Source of the DNA: Austwickia sp039812465
Lineage (GTDB): Bacteria; Actinomycetota; Actinomycetes; Actinomycetales; Dermatophilaceae
Reading direction: 5' to 3'
NCBI GenBank assembly: GCA_039812465.1
Contig: JBDIAS010000004.1
Location: forward strand, 1 to 52,913
Length of the DNA: 52,913 bases
Part shown: in pieces, positions 30,834-39,392 of the stretch
How the letters are laid out: every line of letters begins with the position of its first letter
Numbering within the stretch: position 1 is the stretch's first letter
The notes under the pieces: generated by a model
What the model was told of the DNA's origin: nothing
Databases searched by the model: none
The model's input: the letters and a program-made list of their open reading frames with translations, nothing else
Program-made: the position numbers and the translations under genes

Positions 30834-30844
30834 TAGGCGATGAT
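30823..30844. promoter_or_regulatory. Candidate ArsR operator
   Basis: ATCATCGCC (30823-30831) and GGCGATGAT (30836-30844) form a perfect 9-bp inverted repeat around ATTA. It overlaps the arsR start codon, a usual place for autoregulation. Confidence 0.6.
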
Positions 30845-30989
30845 AAGCCCCGCTCCAGAGGCAACGCGACGTTCGGCGGCTGACGAAGCGCGGAGCGAAG
30901 GGCACGGCGAGCGGAGCGAGGCGGGCCCGCGGCGGAGCGTGAGGAAGCCGCCCAAGAGGGTGTGCGAGGTGAGTCACCCCGTCGTGATG

Positions 30990-32225
30990 TCAGGCTCCGG
31001 CCGACGGCTCCGGGGTCGCACGCCGACCGGCCGCGCGCTCGATCGCGGCGTGCCGCAGCAGCGGGCTCGCCGTCACCGCGGTCAGCGCGGCGGCGATCCC
31101 CGCCGCGCTGGACAGCCAGAAGCCGTGGCGGGCGCCGCCGAGGTCCACGAGATATCCACCCAGGGACGCGCCCAGCGTGACGCCGCAGACCAGCGCGGTG
31201 ACCGTCCAGGTGAGGCCCTCGGTGAGCGCCGAGGGCGGGACCAGTCGCTCGATCAGCATCGTGGCGGTGATCAGCAGCGGCGCGATCGCGAACCCGCTCA
31301 CCACCATCAGCACCGCCAGCTGCCACAGGCCCGGCGCGAGCAGGAGCAGCTGCATCAACACGCCAAAGGCGCACGCGGCGATCACGAACTGTCCGCCCAC
31401 CGAGCGCCGGAACGACATCACGCCGAAGGTCAGCCCGGCCAGGAGGCTCCCGAACGCCAGCGCCGCCAGGAGAGCGCCCGCGAGGCTGCGCCGACCCGCC
31501 TCGTCGGCGAAGGCCACGACGACCACGTCCACGGCCCCGAAGACCGTGCCGCAGCAGAAGAACACGGCGGACACCGCGATGACGGCCGGGGACAGCACGC
31601 CGAACGCACCGGTCGCGCGGCGGCCCGGGGACGGCGGCGGCTCGGTGGCCCGCTGCGCGGTGAACGCCCACCCGCCGAGCAGCAGGATCGCGGCGGCGAC
31701 CAGCACCCCGGCGGCCGGGGCGATCGAGGTGGCGAGGAAGGTCGCGAGCGGCGGCCCGACCACGAACACGATCTCGTCCAGCGCGGATTCCCAGGAGAAC
31801 GCTCGCCGCTGCAAGGTCCGGTCAGGCAGCACGTGCATCCACCGGGCACGCACCATCGCGCCCATGTTGGGCCCGCACGCCCCGCCGAGCACGGCCAGCG
31901 CGAACCAGCTCGCCACCGGCCAGTCCCGCAGCACCGCGACGGCGAAGGCGCACCAGGCCGCCGTCCCCACCAGGATCACCGGGCGGGTGACCCGCGCCTG
32001 CCCGCGGGCGTCGACCGCTCGGGCGATGACCGGCATCACCAACGCGCCCGCCAGGGCCGCCGCCCCGGCGACTTGTCCCGCCAGCCCGTAGCTGCCGGTC
32101 GTCGCGCTGATCAACAGGATCACCGCGATGCTGAACTGCGAGATCGGCAACCGTGCCAGCAGACCGGTCGCGCTGAACGCCGCCGTCCCCGGGATCGCGA
32201 ACAGCTCGCCGTACGACCTCAGCAC
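30990..32225 (-). CDS. Major facilitator superfamily transporter
   Basis: The 411-residue protein has about 12 hydrophobic helices in two halves, separated by a charged loop (QRATEPPPSPGRRATGAFG). Sequence features such as GLLARLPISQFSIAVILLISATTGSYGLAGQVAG and GFAIAPLLITATMLIERLVPPSALTEGLTW (quoted in part: GFAIAPLLITATMLIERLV) are typical of actinobacterial drug-efflux-like MFS proteins. The substrate is unknown. GTG 32225 overlaps the PAP2 stop by 7 bp. The long open frame upstream is antisense-like shadow inside the PAP2 gene. Confidence 0.88.
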   Translation of the reverse strand: MLRSYGELFAIPGTAAFSATGLLARLPISQFSIAVILLISATTGSYGLAGQVAGAAALAGALVMPVIARAVDARGQARVTRPVILVGTAAWCAFAVAVLRDWPVASWFALAVLGGACGPNMGAMVRARWMHVLPDRTLQRRAFSWESALDEIVFVVGPPLATFLATSIAPAAGVLVAAAILLLGGWAFTAQRATEPPPSPGRRATGAFGVLSPAVIAVSAVFFCCGTVFGAVDVVVVAFADEAGRRSLAGALLAALAFGSLLAGLTFGVMSFRRSVGGQFVIAACAFGVLMQLLLLAPGLWQLAVLMVVSGFAIAPLLITATMLIERLVPPSALTEGLTWTVTALVCGVTLGASLGGYLVDLGGARHGFWLSSAAGIAAALTAVTASPLLRHAAIERAAGRRATPEPSAGA

Positions 32226-33022
32226 GCCGCGCCCGCCACACACGCCACGCCCTCCGCGCCCGCCGCGGCGCCCTGCTCGCGGCGCCGGAGCGCGGCGTGC
32301 CACCGGGCCACGGTGTGGGCGGCCCAGGCGCCGAGCGCCCAGCCGACGATCACGTCGCTCGGGTGGTGCATGCCGCGGTACACCCGGGAGAAACCGACCG
32401 CCGCGGGGATCCCGTACGCCACCGCCGCCCGCGCGGCGCTCACCCGCGCGCTCTCCCCCGGCTGCCGCCGCCCCCAGGCCAGCCGCGCCACCGTGACGTG
32501 CACGGCCGTCGACGCCGCGGTGTGCCCGGAGGGAAAGCTCGACGTCGGGGCCGGCCGGTCCAGCCAGAGCACGTCCGGTCGCGCCCGGCCCACCAGCGCT
32601 GCCGCGCTCATGAACACGGCCGTCTCCAGGGCCGCCGCCGCGATCGGCTGGAGCCCGACGGGCAGCGCCCGCGGCGCGTCTCCCGGCCGCGACGCCTCGC
32701 CCGCCCGCGCCGAGGCCCGCGCCTGCAGCGCGACGCCGTACGCGAGGGCGGCGCCGATCGTCGGGGCCGTGTCCGCGTACGTGGACAGCGCCCACGTGAC
32801 CTGGTCCGCACGGCTCCGGCGGCGGGTCACGAGCCAGTCGTTGACGGCGCGCTCCACCGACCAGGCCACCTGGGGACTCACCCCGGGCAGCAGCCGCCGC
32901 CCAAGGGCGCTTGATCCCGTGACGCACCGACCGATCCCCGCCACGGCCAGCGCGACGCCGACCGGCTCGGCCACCTCGCGGGCCACGGCCGCGGCGACCT
33001 CCCGCCGCTGCAGCTTGACCAT
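32219..33022 (-). CDS. PAP2-family phosphatase
   Basis: The 267-residue membrane protein has the acid-phosphatase motifs RARPD, SSFPSGHTAASTAVH and SRVYRGMHHPSDVIVGW. PAP2 enzymes remove phosphate from lipid phosphates such as undecaprenyl pyrophosphate or phosphatidic acid. The coupled MFS gene downstream suggests one transcript. The gene is divergent from the Hsp70-like gene, with 93 bp between. Confidence 0.9.
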   Translation of the reverse strand: MVKLQRREVAAAVAREVAEPVGVALAVAGIGRCVTGSSALGRRLLPGVSPQVAWSVERAVNDWLVTRRRSRADQVTWALSTYADTAPTIGAALAYGVALQARASARAGEASRPGDAPRALPVGLQPIAAAALETAVFMSAAALVGRARPDVLWLDRPAPTSSFPSGHTAASTAVHVTVARLAWGRRQPGESARVSAARAAVAYGIPAAVGFSRVYRGMHHPSDVIVGWALGAWAAHTVARWHAALRRREQGAAAGAEGVACVAGAAC

Positions 33023-33102
33023 GCGCCCACCCTAGAGGGGGCCGCCGACAACGGTTGCCGACCGGGGCACCTGCGCCTTCGTCGCGGAGACGTCCCCGCG
33101 AC

Positions 33103-33118
33103 TAGGCTGCGACCCATG
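33103..33118 (+). promoter_or_regulatory. Leaderless promoter of the Hsp70-like gene
   Basis: TAGGCT (33103-33108) is 7 nt before ATG 33116. There is no ribosome site, in agreement with a leaderless mRNA. Confidence 0.55.
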
Positions 33119-34807
33119 GATTTAGGCGTCGACTTCGGCACCACGCGCACGATCGTGGCGTACGCGGACCGCGGCAACTACCCGGTCGTCACGTTCTTCG
33201 ACGAGCACGACGACGCCCACGACCATTTCCCGTCCGTGGTCGCGTTGCGGCGCGGCCACCTGCTCTACGGGTTCGAGGCCTGGGAGGCCGCGCAGGAGGG
33301 GGCGCCGCTGCTCCGCTCGTTCAAGCGGGCGCTGGCCGACCCGGCGGTGACCGCGCGCAGCACCATCGAGGTCGGAGACCTCCAGGTCCGCCTGCTGGAC
33401 GTGCTCATCGGGTTCTTCGACGCCCTGTGGACGGCGCTGCGCACCAAGTCCTCCATCGCCGAGCACCTCGACGCCTCGCCCGTGTCGACCGTCGTCGCGG
33501 TGCCCGCGCACGCGCACGGGACGCAGCGCTTCCTGACGTTGGAGGCCTTCCGGCGGGCCGGGTTCACCGTCACCGGGATGCTCAACGAGCCGTCCGCGGC
33601 GGGCTTCGAATACACCCACCACCGGGGCAAGACCGTGACGTCGCGCCGGACCCGGGTGATCGTGTACGACCTCGGCGGCGGGACCTTCGACGCCTCGCTG
33701 GTCAGCGTCGACGGGACCAGCCACGACGTGCTGGCCTCGCTCGGCGTGAACCACCTCGGCGGCGACGACTTCGACGACGTGCTGGTCGCCTGCGCCCTCG
33801 AGGCCGCGGGCGCCTCGCGGGAGACGATGACCCGCCGGGCCTACCGGCAGCTCGTGGACGAGTGCCGCGAGGCCAAGGAGCACCTCGCCCCGCAGAGCAA
33901 GCGGCTCGCGCTGGAGGTCGGCGACGAGACGGTCGTCGTCACGGTCGCGGCGTTCTACGAGGCGGCGCGGCATCTGGTCGAGGCCTCGATCGACGCGATG
34001 GCGCCGCTGATCGCGGGCCTCGACGAGGGCGAGCCGGACCTGACCGACATCGCGGGGATCTACCTGGTCGGCGGCGCGAGCGGACTGCCCCTGGTGCCCC
34101 GGCTGCTGCGGGAACGCTTCGGGCGTCGCGTGCACCGATCGCCGTACCCGGCGGCGTCCACCGCGATCGGCCTGGCCGTCGCGGCCGATGACGACGCCGG
34201 CTACTCGCTGCGGGACCGCCTCTCCCGGGGGTTCGGCGTGTTCCGGGAGGCCTTCCACGGCCAGAGCCTGGCGTTCGACGCGCTCCTGGACCGCTCCGAG
34301 ACCGTCCCGACCAGCGGGCACACGACCCTCACCCGGCGCTACCGGGCGGCGCACAACGTGGGGTGGTACCGCTTCGTGGAGTATGGCGAGACCGACGAGC
34401 GGGGCGAGCCGCGCGGGGACATCATGCCGTTCGCGGAGGTCGTCTTCCCGTTCGACCCGGCGCTGCAGGAGGACGGGTCCTCGCGCTCCGACGACCGGGC
34501 GGCTCTGCGGCTGCGGGGCGTGCCGGTGACGCGTACGGACGGCGGCCCCCTGATCGAGGAAACGTACGCGATCGACCCGAACGGGCTGGTGGAGGTCACG
34601 ATCACGGACCTCGACACGGGGTACCTGCAGACCCATTCCCTGCAGTCCTCCGGCCCGGAGCCCCTCACCCGGGAGACGGCCCCCCCGACCCGGCCACCTG
34701 GACGGGGTAATCCCCGTACGAACGGGGATCCTCCAGCGGTTCCAAGTGGCAGGTCAGCAGGACGTCCTCCATCTGCCGGGCGACCTGCGCCTCCAGCTCC
34801 TCGATGA
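33116..34807 (+). CDS. Hsp70-family ATPase-domain protein
   Basis: The first ~370 residues are an actin/Hsp70 nucleotide-binding domain: DLGVDFGTTRTIVAYAD, NEPSAAGFEY, IVYDLGGGTFDASLVSVDG and IYLVGGASGLPLVPRLLRERFG. The remainder is not the usual substrate-binding domain, so the client and role are unclear; no DnaJ or GrpE is nearby. The final ~47 residues are a Pro/Arg-rich tail read antisense to the end of the convergent CDF gene, a 143-bp overlap. The tail is probably added by loss of an earlier stop. Confidence 0.88.
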   Translation: MDLGVDFGTTRTIVAYADRGNYPVVTFFDEHDDAHDHFPSVVALRRGHLLYGFEAWEAAQEGAPLLRSFKRALADPAVTARSTIEVGDLQVRLLDVLIGFFDALWTALRTKSSIAEHLDASPVSTVVAVPAHAHGTQRFLTLEAFRRAGFTVTGMLNEPSAAGFEYTHHRGKTVTSRRTRVIVYDLGGGTFDASLVSVDGTSHDVLASLGVNHLGGDDFDDVLVACALEAAGASRETMTRRAYRQLVDECREAKEHLAPQSKRLALEVGDETVVVTVAAFYEAARHLVEASIDAMAPLIAGLDEGEPDLTDIAGIYLVGGASGLPLVPRLLRERFGRRVHRSPYPAASTAIGLAVAADDDAGYSLRDRLSRGFGVFREAFHGQSLAFDALLDRSETVPTSGHTTLTRRYRAAHNVGWYRFVEYGETDERGEPRGDIMPFAEVVFPFDPALQEDGSSRSDDRAALRLRGVPVTRTDGGPLIEETYAIDPNGLVEVTITDLDTGYLQTHSLQSSGPEPLTRETAPPTRPPGRGNPRTNGDPPAVPSGRSAGRPPSAGRPAPPAPR

Positions 34808-35627
34808 GGTCGTGACCGCGCCGGACGCTCCAGTCCCCGGGCACGAGCACGTGCACCTCCGCGAACCGCTGGTGACCCGCCTGGCGCGTCCGCAACGCGT
34901 GGAAGTGCACCCCGCCGGTCTCGAACTGGCGCAGGACGCCCGCCAGCTCGGCGTTCTCCTTCTCGTCCCACGCAGTGTCCATGAGCCCCAGGACGGACTC
35001 CCGGATCAGCCGATAGCCGGTCACCAGGATGTTCAGGCCGACGAGGATCGCGACGATCGGGTCCAGCCGCCACACCCCGGTGAGGGCGACCAGCCCGACG
35101 CCCAGGACGACACCCGCCGAGGTCCACACGTCGGTCAGCAGGTGCTTGCCGTCCGCGATCAGGGTGAGGGACCGGTTGCGCCGCCCGGCCCGCACCAGCA
35201 CGAACGCGACCGCGCCGTTCAGCGCCGAAGCCACCACCGAGATCAGCAGGCCGATCCCGACGTTCTCCAGAGGCTGCGGGTCGAGCAGCCGCGCGACGGC
35301 GGTCGTGATGATGAACAGGGACGCGAAGAGGATCATCGCGCCCTCCACGACGGCCGAGAAGTACTCCGCCTTCGCGTGCCCGAACGGATGCCGCGGGTCG
35401 GCGGGCCGGGCCGCGATCGTCAGCGCGATCAGCGCGACGATCGCGGCCACGAGGTTCACCACGGACTCGGCCGCGTCCGACAGCAGGCCCACGGAGCCGG
35501 TCAGCCAGAAGGCCCCGGTCTTCAGCGAGATCGTGACCACGGCCGTCGCCACCGACAGCCAGGCGTAGCGGGTCAGGCGGCGACGGTCTCGCGGCGCCGC
35601 CGCTCCCGCTTCGAGGGATTCAGCCAC
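34665..35627 (-). CDS. Cation diffusion facilitator (CDF) metal exporter
   Basis: The 320-residue protein has six helices with the CDF zinc site residues (LLSDAAESVVNLVAA and GKHLLTDVWTSAGVV; HPFGHAKAEYFSA between). A cytoplasmic C-terminal domain ends with HLEPLED. It would export Zn, Fe or Mn using the proton gradient. The conserved end (VLLTCHLEPLED) lies inside the region overlapping the Hsp70-like gene, so this strand is the real constraint there. The GTG start is 7 nt from CATACT, the last of four copies of a repeated -10 element. Confidence 0.92.
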   Translation of the reverse strand: MAESLEAGAAAPRDRRRLTRYAWLSVATAVVTISLKTGAFWLTGSVGLLSDAAESVVNLVAAIVALIALTIAARPADPRHPFGHAKAEYFSAVVEGAMILFASLFIITTAVARLLDPQPLENVGIGLLISVVASALNGAVAFVLVRAGRRNRSLTLIADGKHLLTDVWTSAGVVLGVGLVALTGVWRLDPIVAILVGLNILVTGYRLIRESVLGLMDTAWDEKENAELAGVLRQFETGGVHFHALRTRQAGHQRFAEVHVLVPGDWSVRRGHDLIEELEAQVARQMEDVLLTCHLEPLEDPRSYGDYPVQVAGSGGPSPG

Positions 35628-35633
35628 GTCCCC

Positions 35634-35701
35634 CAGTATGGCCCCGCCCGCAGTATGGCCCCGCCCGCAGTATGGCCCCGCCCGCAGTAGGGCCCCGCCC
35701 G
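35634..35701. repeat. 17-bp tandem array multiplying the CDF -10 element
   Basis: Four units CAGTATGGCCCCGCCCG start at 35634, 35651, 35668 and 35685 (the last reads CAGTAGG). On the minus strand each is CGGGCGGGGCCATACTG. The copy at 35634-35640 puts CATACT 7 nt before the CDF GTG, so the array repeats a leaderless promoter core. Confidence 0.85.
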
Positions 35702-35715
35702 CGCGGGTGGATCGG

Positions 35716-37737
35716 TTAGCCGGAGTAGACGGCGTACCCGCGGTAGGACGTGTTGACCCGCTGGAACGACGTGGAGGTGTTGCTGGCGCGGGACCCGAGG
35801 AACACGGTCCCGTCGCCCGTCACCGCCACGAGGTTGTTCTTCCCGTCGCCGTACGCGTCCGAGACGCCGGTCAGGGAGGCGTACGCGCCCCAGTTGCCGC
35901 TCTGGGTGTCCTGGGCGGTGAAGCCACCCTTGCCGTCTCCGTAATAGATCACCCCGACGCCGGAGTACGTCACCGCCGCGAGGTCGGGCTTCTTGTCACC
36001 GTTCCAGTCCCCCACGGCGGCGATCGACTTGATGCCGCCCCAGCCGTGCCCGATCTTGCGCCCGCTGGTGGCGAAACCGCCGCGGTTGTCGCCCGCGTAG
36101 AAGTACATGTCGCCCGTCGTCCGGTGCGTCGCGATGATGTCCGGCGTGCCGTCGCCGTTCCAGTCACCCGGGGCGACGATCGTCTGCATGCCGTTCCACC
36201 CCGTGCCGATCCGACGACCCGAGCTGAGCTTGCCGGCGGTCGTGCTGGGATAGAGGAAGAGCTCCGCGGTGGAGGACTTGCGGGCGATGACGTCGGGCCG
36301 GGCGTCCCCCGTCCAGTCGCCGCCGATCGTGACGACGTCCATGGTGTTCCAGCCGCTCCCGCCGTAGAGCTCCATCGGCGTCATCTGGCCCTTGCCGGTG
36401 GGGCTGGCGAGGGTCAGGCGGCCGCTGGCGTCCCGCCCGAGGATGTCGGAGTCGTTCATGCCGTCCACGTCGCGGTCGAGCGCGCCGGCCGGGACCCGGG
36501 GAGCGGGGGGCGGCGTGACCGCGCCGCCGCTGCCGGCCACGAGCTTGCGGACGTTGGCGCGGATCGAGGGGATCAGCGGGTAGAGGTTCGCGCCGGGGCA
36601 GGCGGTGAAGTAGTTGTCGCGGTGCCCCGTGATCGTGGGCATCCACTCCTCGCGCGCGGTCTTGTTGTTGTAGATGAGCATCCGACCGCTCGGGTCGAAG
36701 CCGTACTGGGTGGCGGCCCAGCCGATGATCCGCTCCAGGGATTTGCGCGCCGGGGTGGAGAGCACCTCCGACTCGTAGTTGCCGAGCATCGACACGCCCA
36801 TCGCCCGGTCGTTGTTGGACAGATGCGCGGCCGGGAACACCGGCTGCTCCGGGTAGAGCCACGCCCGGCCCTGCCAGATCCGGCCCCAACGGTCGATCAC
36901 ATAGTTGTACGCGATGTCGTCCCAGCCCAGCGTCTTGGTGGCGTACCGGTACATGCTGCGCATCATGCCCGGGACCTGGTCCCTCGTGTAATTGTTGGTG
37001 TCGGCCGTGTGGTGGATGATCACGCCCTTGACCGTGTTGGACATCGGCCTCCCGGTGCGCCACGTCTCGTCGGCACCCCACTGCGCGCGGCTGAGGATCT
37101 GCGGCCGGACCACCGCGGCGTGCGCGGCACCCGCCGGCTGTTGCTCGGGCGCCTTGTCCGCCTCGGAGACGCCCGGGTCGATGACCGTCACCTCCGGGTC
37201 GACCGGCACCTGGGCGGGGCCGCCGAGCACCCGGGCCTGCACCTTGCTCGCGCCGGAGAGCATGATCAGCTCGCTGCCGACTCGGGTCACGCTCCCCGCG
37301 GCGGACTCGTCCGGACCCGACGAGGTGTCGACGGTGACGTTGGTCCACTCGCCCCACGCGTCGCCCTTTAGGGCGCGGTACTGCACCTGCGAGCCGACGC
37401 CCGTCCCCTTCTCCCAGGTGATGCCGACCGCGGCCAGGGAGGGGTTGACGTCCTGCGGGGTCGTGGCCTTGAGGACCGAGACGCCCTGGTTGGGCAGCGT
37501 CTGGGCGCCCAGACGCTCGCGGGCGTTGTCCCGGGTGGCCTTCGCGATCTCGGTGGCCGGCGCCAGGGCGGCGTCGGCGACCTCCTCATGGGAAGAGTCG
37601 ACCATTTTGGCGGTCGACTCTGTGCCGGAGACGGGTTGGGGCGTCGGCTTCGCCGCGCTGAGGTCCAGCGGGACGATGACGAATAGGGGGGCGAGCAGGG
37701 TGCCCGCGACCAGGGATGACAGGCGTCGCAACCGCAC
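35716..37737 (-). CDS. Secreted N-acetylmuramoyl-L-alanine amidase with FG-GAP repeats
   Basis: The 673-residue protein has a signal peptide, an N-terminal ~200-residue region, a PGRP/Amidase_2 domain (VIIHHTADTNNY, AYNYVIDRWGRIWQGRAW shortened: YVIDRWGRIWQGR, FPAAHLSNNDRAMGVSMLG, and HRDNYFTACPG with zinc His and Cys). It ends in four FG-GAP/VCBS-like repeats (GDWTGDARPDVIA, GDWNGDGTPDIIA, GDWNGDKKPDLAA). It should cut the peptide from muramic acid in the cell wall, with the repeats acting as a Ca-binding propeller-like module. GTG start with GGAG 9 bp upstream. Confidence 0.93.
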   Translation of the reverse strand: MRLRRLSSLVAGTLLAPLFVIVPLDLSAAKPTPQPVSGTESTAKMVDSSHEEVADAALAPATEIAKATRDNARERLGAQTLPNQGVSVLKATTPQDVNPSLAAVGITWEKGTGVGSQVQYRALKGDAWGEWTNVTVDTSSGPDESAAGSVTRVGSELIMLSGASKVQARVLGGPAQVPVDPEVTVIDPGVSEADKAPEQQPAGAAHAAVVRPQILSRAQWGADETWRTGRPMSNTVKGVIIHHTADTNNYTRDQVPGMMRSMYRYATKTLGWDDIAYNYVIDRWGRIWQGRAWLYPEQPVFPAAHLSNNDRAMGVSMLGNYESEVLSTPARKSLERIIGWAATQYGFDPSGRMLIYNNKTAREEWMPTITGHRDNYFTACPGANLYPLIPSIRANVRKLVAGSGGAVTPPPAPRVPAGALDRDVDGMNDSDILGRDASGRLTLASPTGKGQMTPMELYGGSGWNTMDVVTIGGDWTGDARPDVIARKSSTAELFLYPSTTAGKLSSGRRIGTGWNGMQTIVAPGDWNGDGTPDIIATHRTTGDMYFYAGDNRGGFATSGRKIGHGWGGIKSIAAVGDWNGDKKPDLAAVTYSGVGVIYYGDGKGGFTAQDTQSGNWGAYASLTGVSDAYGDGKNNLVAVTGDGTVFLGSRASNTSTSFQRVNTSYRGYAVYSG

Positions 37738-38034
37738 GTTGCTTCACTCCTCGACTAGCGGCTCGGCGACGCGCCGAAGCGCCGCCCGGAACCCGTCGCG
37801 CGACGGTGACGCGTCGCGCGCGGAGATGTGTCCGGAGGAACCATCGGCACGCCAGGGATGAACCTGAGAACTCTAGAGTGAATTTCTTTGTGCGAGAAGA
37901 GTATTCGATTATGAAACGGGCATATCGGTCAGAGAAGACCGCTGCGGCCCACAGCCAAGGCCCGGCGGTCCCTCATGGGACCACCGGGCCTGACGGGTCA
38001 CCGACCGACCGCGCGTGGCGGCCGGCGGCGGGGC
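37738..38034. other. Intergenic region between the amidase and the phosphofructokinase gene
   Basis: About 300 bp. The part at 37870-37930 is clearly AT-rich for this genome and probably holds the amidase promoter, though no clear -35/-10 pair was found. A terminator hairpin lies at 37959-37990. Confidence 0.5.
37959..37990 (-). terminator. Intrinsic terminator of the phosphofructokinase gene
   Basis: GGCCCGG-C-GGTCCC (37959-37972) pairs with GGGACC-A-CCGGGCC (37977-37990) over TCAT, one mismatch. It is 45 bp past the stop on the minus strand. Confidence 0.7.
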
Positions 38035-39264
38035 TTACTGGCCGCCGGGGTGCTGCCGCTCCGGGCGACCCTGGCCGATGTCGGCCAGCATGTCGATGAA
38101 CCAGTCCTGGCGGTAGTCGAACGGCTTGTGCCCCGCGATCCGGTCGAACTCGATCGGACGCAGCTCGTCGCCGTGGTCCTCGTCGTTGCCGATCACGCCC
38201 GGCGTGCCCGCGAGCGCGCTCTCCACCGCGAGGTCGGTCATCGAGCGGATCAGGTCGAGGTCGTACTGGTTCGCCGGCGCCGACCGCGAGAAGTAGCCCG
38301 ACTTCTGCACGTTGGTCTTTTGGGCGTCCAGCAGCTCCGCGAACTGCTTGCCGAACCAGGCGCCCGGGTTGATCTCGTTGAGCCGCACGTGCCCGAACGC
38401 GTCGCGCGGGACCTCCTCACCGCGCTTTTCCATCAGGTCGACGATGTCCGAAACGCCGGCGCCCTCGGAGATGAAGAGGTTGACGCAGCCGAGCTCGTCC
38501 ATGACGGCCCGCAGGCGCTCGGCCTCGCGTTCGATCTCGATCTCGACCTCGGGCACGTACACGCCGTGAATGTCCCACGCGCGCCGGTCCAGTCCGATCT
38601 CGGGCAGCCACTCGCGGCTGTCCAGCCACTCCCGGTACTTGCGCGCCGTGGCCGCGGTCAACCACCCGCAGTTGCGGCCCATGACCTCGTGGATCATCAG
38701 CATGCGCGAGCCCGAGTTGTGCTCGGCCATGAAGTTCGCGGCGAACCTCGCGCCCTGCTCGGCCGCTGTGTCCGCCCCGAGGGACTGGCGGATCGGGACG
38801 ATGTCGTTGTCGATCGTCTTCGGCAGGCCGACGACCACCAGGTGGTGGCCGCTCTCCTCCAGGTGGGCGGCCAGGTCGGCGGCGGTCGTGTTCGTGTCGT
38901 CGCCACCGATGGTGTGCAGCACGTCGACGCCATCGTCGGTGAGCCGCTTCGCCGCGAACGCCAGCGGGTCCACGCCGTCGGGGACCAGACCGCGCTTGAC
39001 CAGATCCTTCGCGTTGGTCAGCTTGACCCGGGAGTTACCGATCGGCGAGCCGCCGTACTGGTGCAGCAGCCCGGCCTTCTCCCGGACGCCCGGGGTGATC
39101 GTGATCGAGTCACCGGTGAGCAGGCCCTGGTAGCCGTGCTTGTACGCGATGATCTCGACGTCGGGCGCCAGCTGGGTGTACCGCTCGATCAACCCCCCGA
39201 CGGCGGAGGACAGACACGGGGCATATCCCCCCGCGGTGAGCAGGGCCACTCGGCGTACGGTCAC
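38035..39264 (-). CDS. Pyrophosphate-dependent 6-phosphofructokinase
   Basis: The enzyme phosphorylates fructose 6-phosphate in glycolysis. The phosphoryl-donor motif reads GGDDTNTT, with Asp in place of the Gly of ATP-dependent enzymes (GGDGT), and the substrate loop reads PKTIDNDIV with Lys in place of Gly. Both changes mark the PPi-using type, which is reversible. The 409-residue length and MGRNCGWLTAATA also fit this group. GTG start, with GGGAG about 10 bp upstream. Confidence 0.93.
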   Translation of the reverse strand: MTVRRVALLTAGGYAPCLSSAVGGLIERYTQLAPDVEIIAYKHGYQGLLTGDSITITPGVREKAGLLHQYGGSPIGNSRVKLTNAKDLVKRGLVPDGVDPLAFAAKRLTDDGVDVLHTIGGDDTNTTAADLAAHLEESGHHLVVVGLPKTIDNDIVPIRQSLGADTAAEQGARFAANFMAEHNSGSRMLMIHEVMGRNCGWLTAATARKYREWLDSREWLPEIGLDRRAWDIHGVYVPEVEIEIEREAERLRAVMDELGCVNLFISEGAGVSDIVDLMEKRGEEVPRDAFGHVRLNEINPGAWFGKQFAELLDAQKTNVQKSGYFSRSAPANQYDLDLIRSMTDLAVESALAGTPGVIGNDEDHGDELRPIEFDRIAGHKPFDYRQDWFIDMLADIGQGRPERQHPGGQ

Positions 39265-39315
39265 GGTGCATCAGCTCCCACCAGGTCGACGAAATTCTGG
39301 CGCCAGCCTAGTGGC

Positions 39316-39341
39316 TCGTCCCGTCGCAGGCGGCGGGACGA
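39316..39341 (-). terminator. Terminator of the glutamate-cysteine-ligase-like gene
   Basis: TCGTCCCG (39316-39323) pairs with CGGGACGA (39334-39341) around a short GC-rich loop, 52 bp past the gene end and before the downstream phosphofructokinase start. Confidence 0.55.
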
Positions 39342-39392
39342 AGACAGCCGTACGGGAGTGAGCCGGGCCCGCGTCGCCCGCCGCGGGACCGC

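Noticed and set aside
32226..32927. N-terminal extension of the MFS frame to 32927
   Set aside because: It reads out of frame through PAP2, and MFS similarity begins only at GTG 32225, which overlaps the PAP2 stop.
30840..33035. 731-codon plus-strand frame opposite MFS and PAP2
   Set aside because: Arg/Gly/His-rich antisense shadow; the minus strand has clear MFS and PAP2 motifs.
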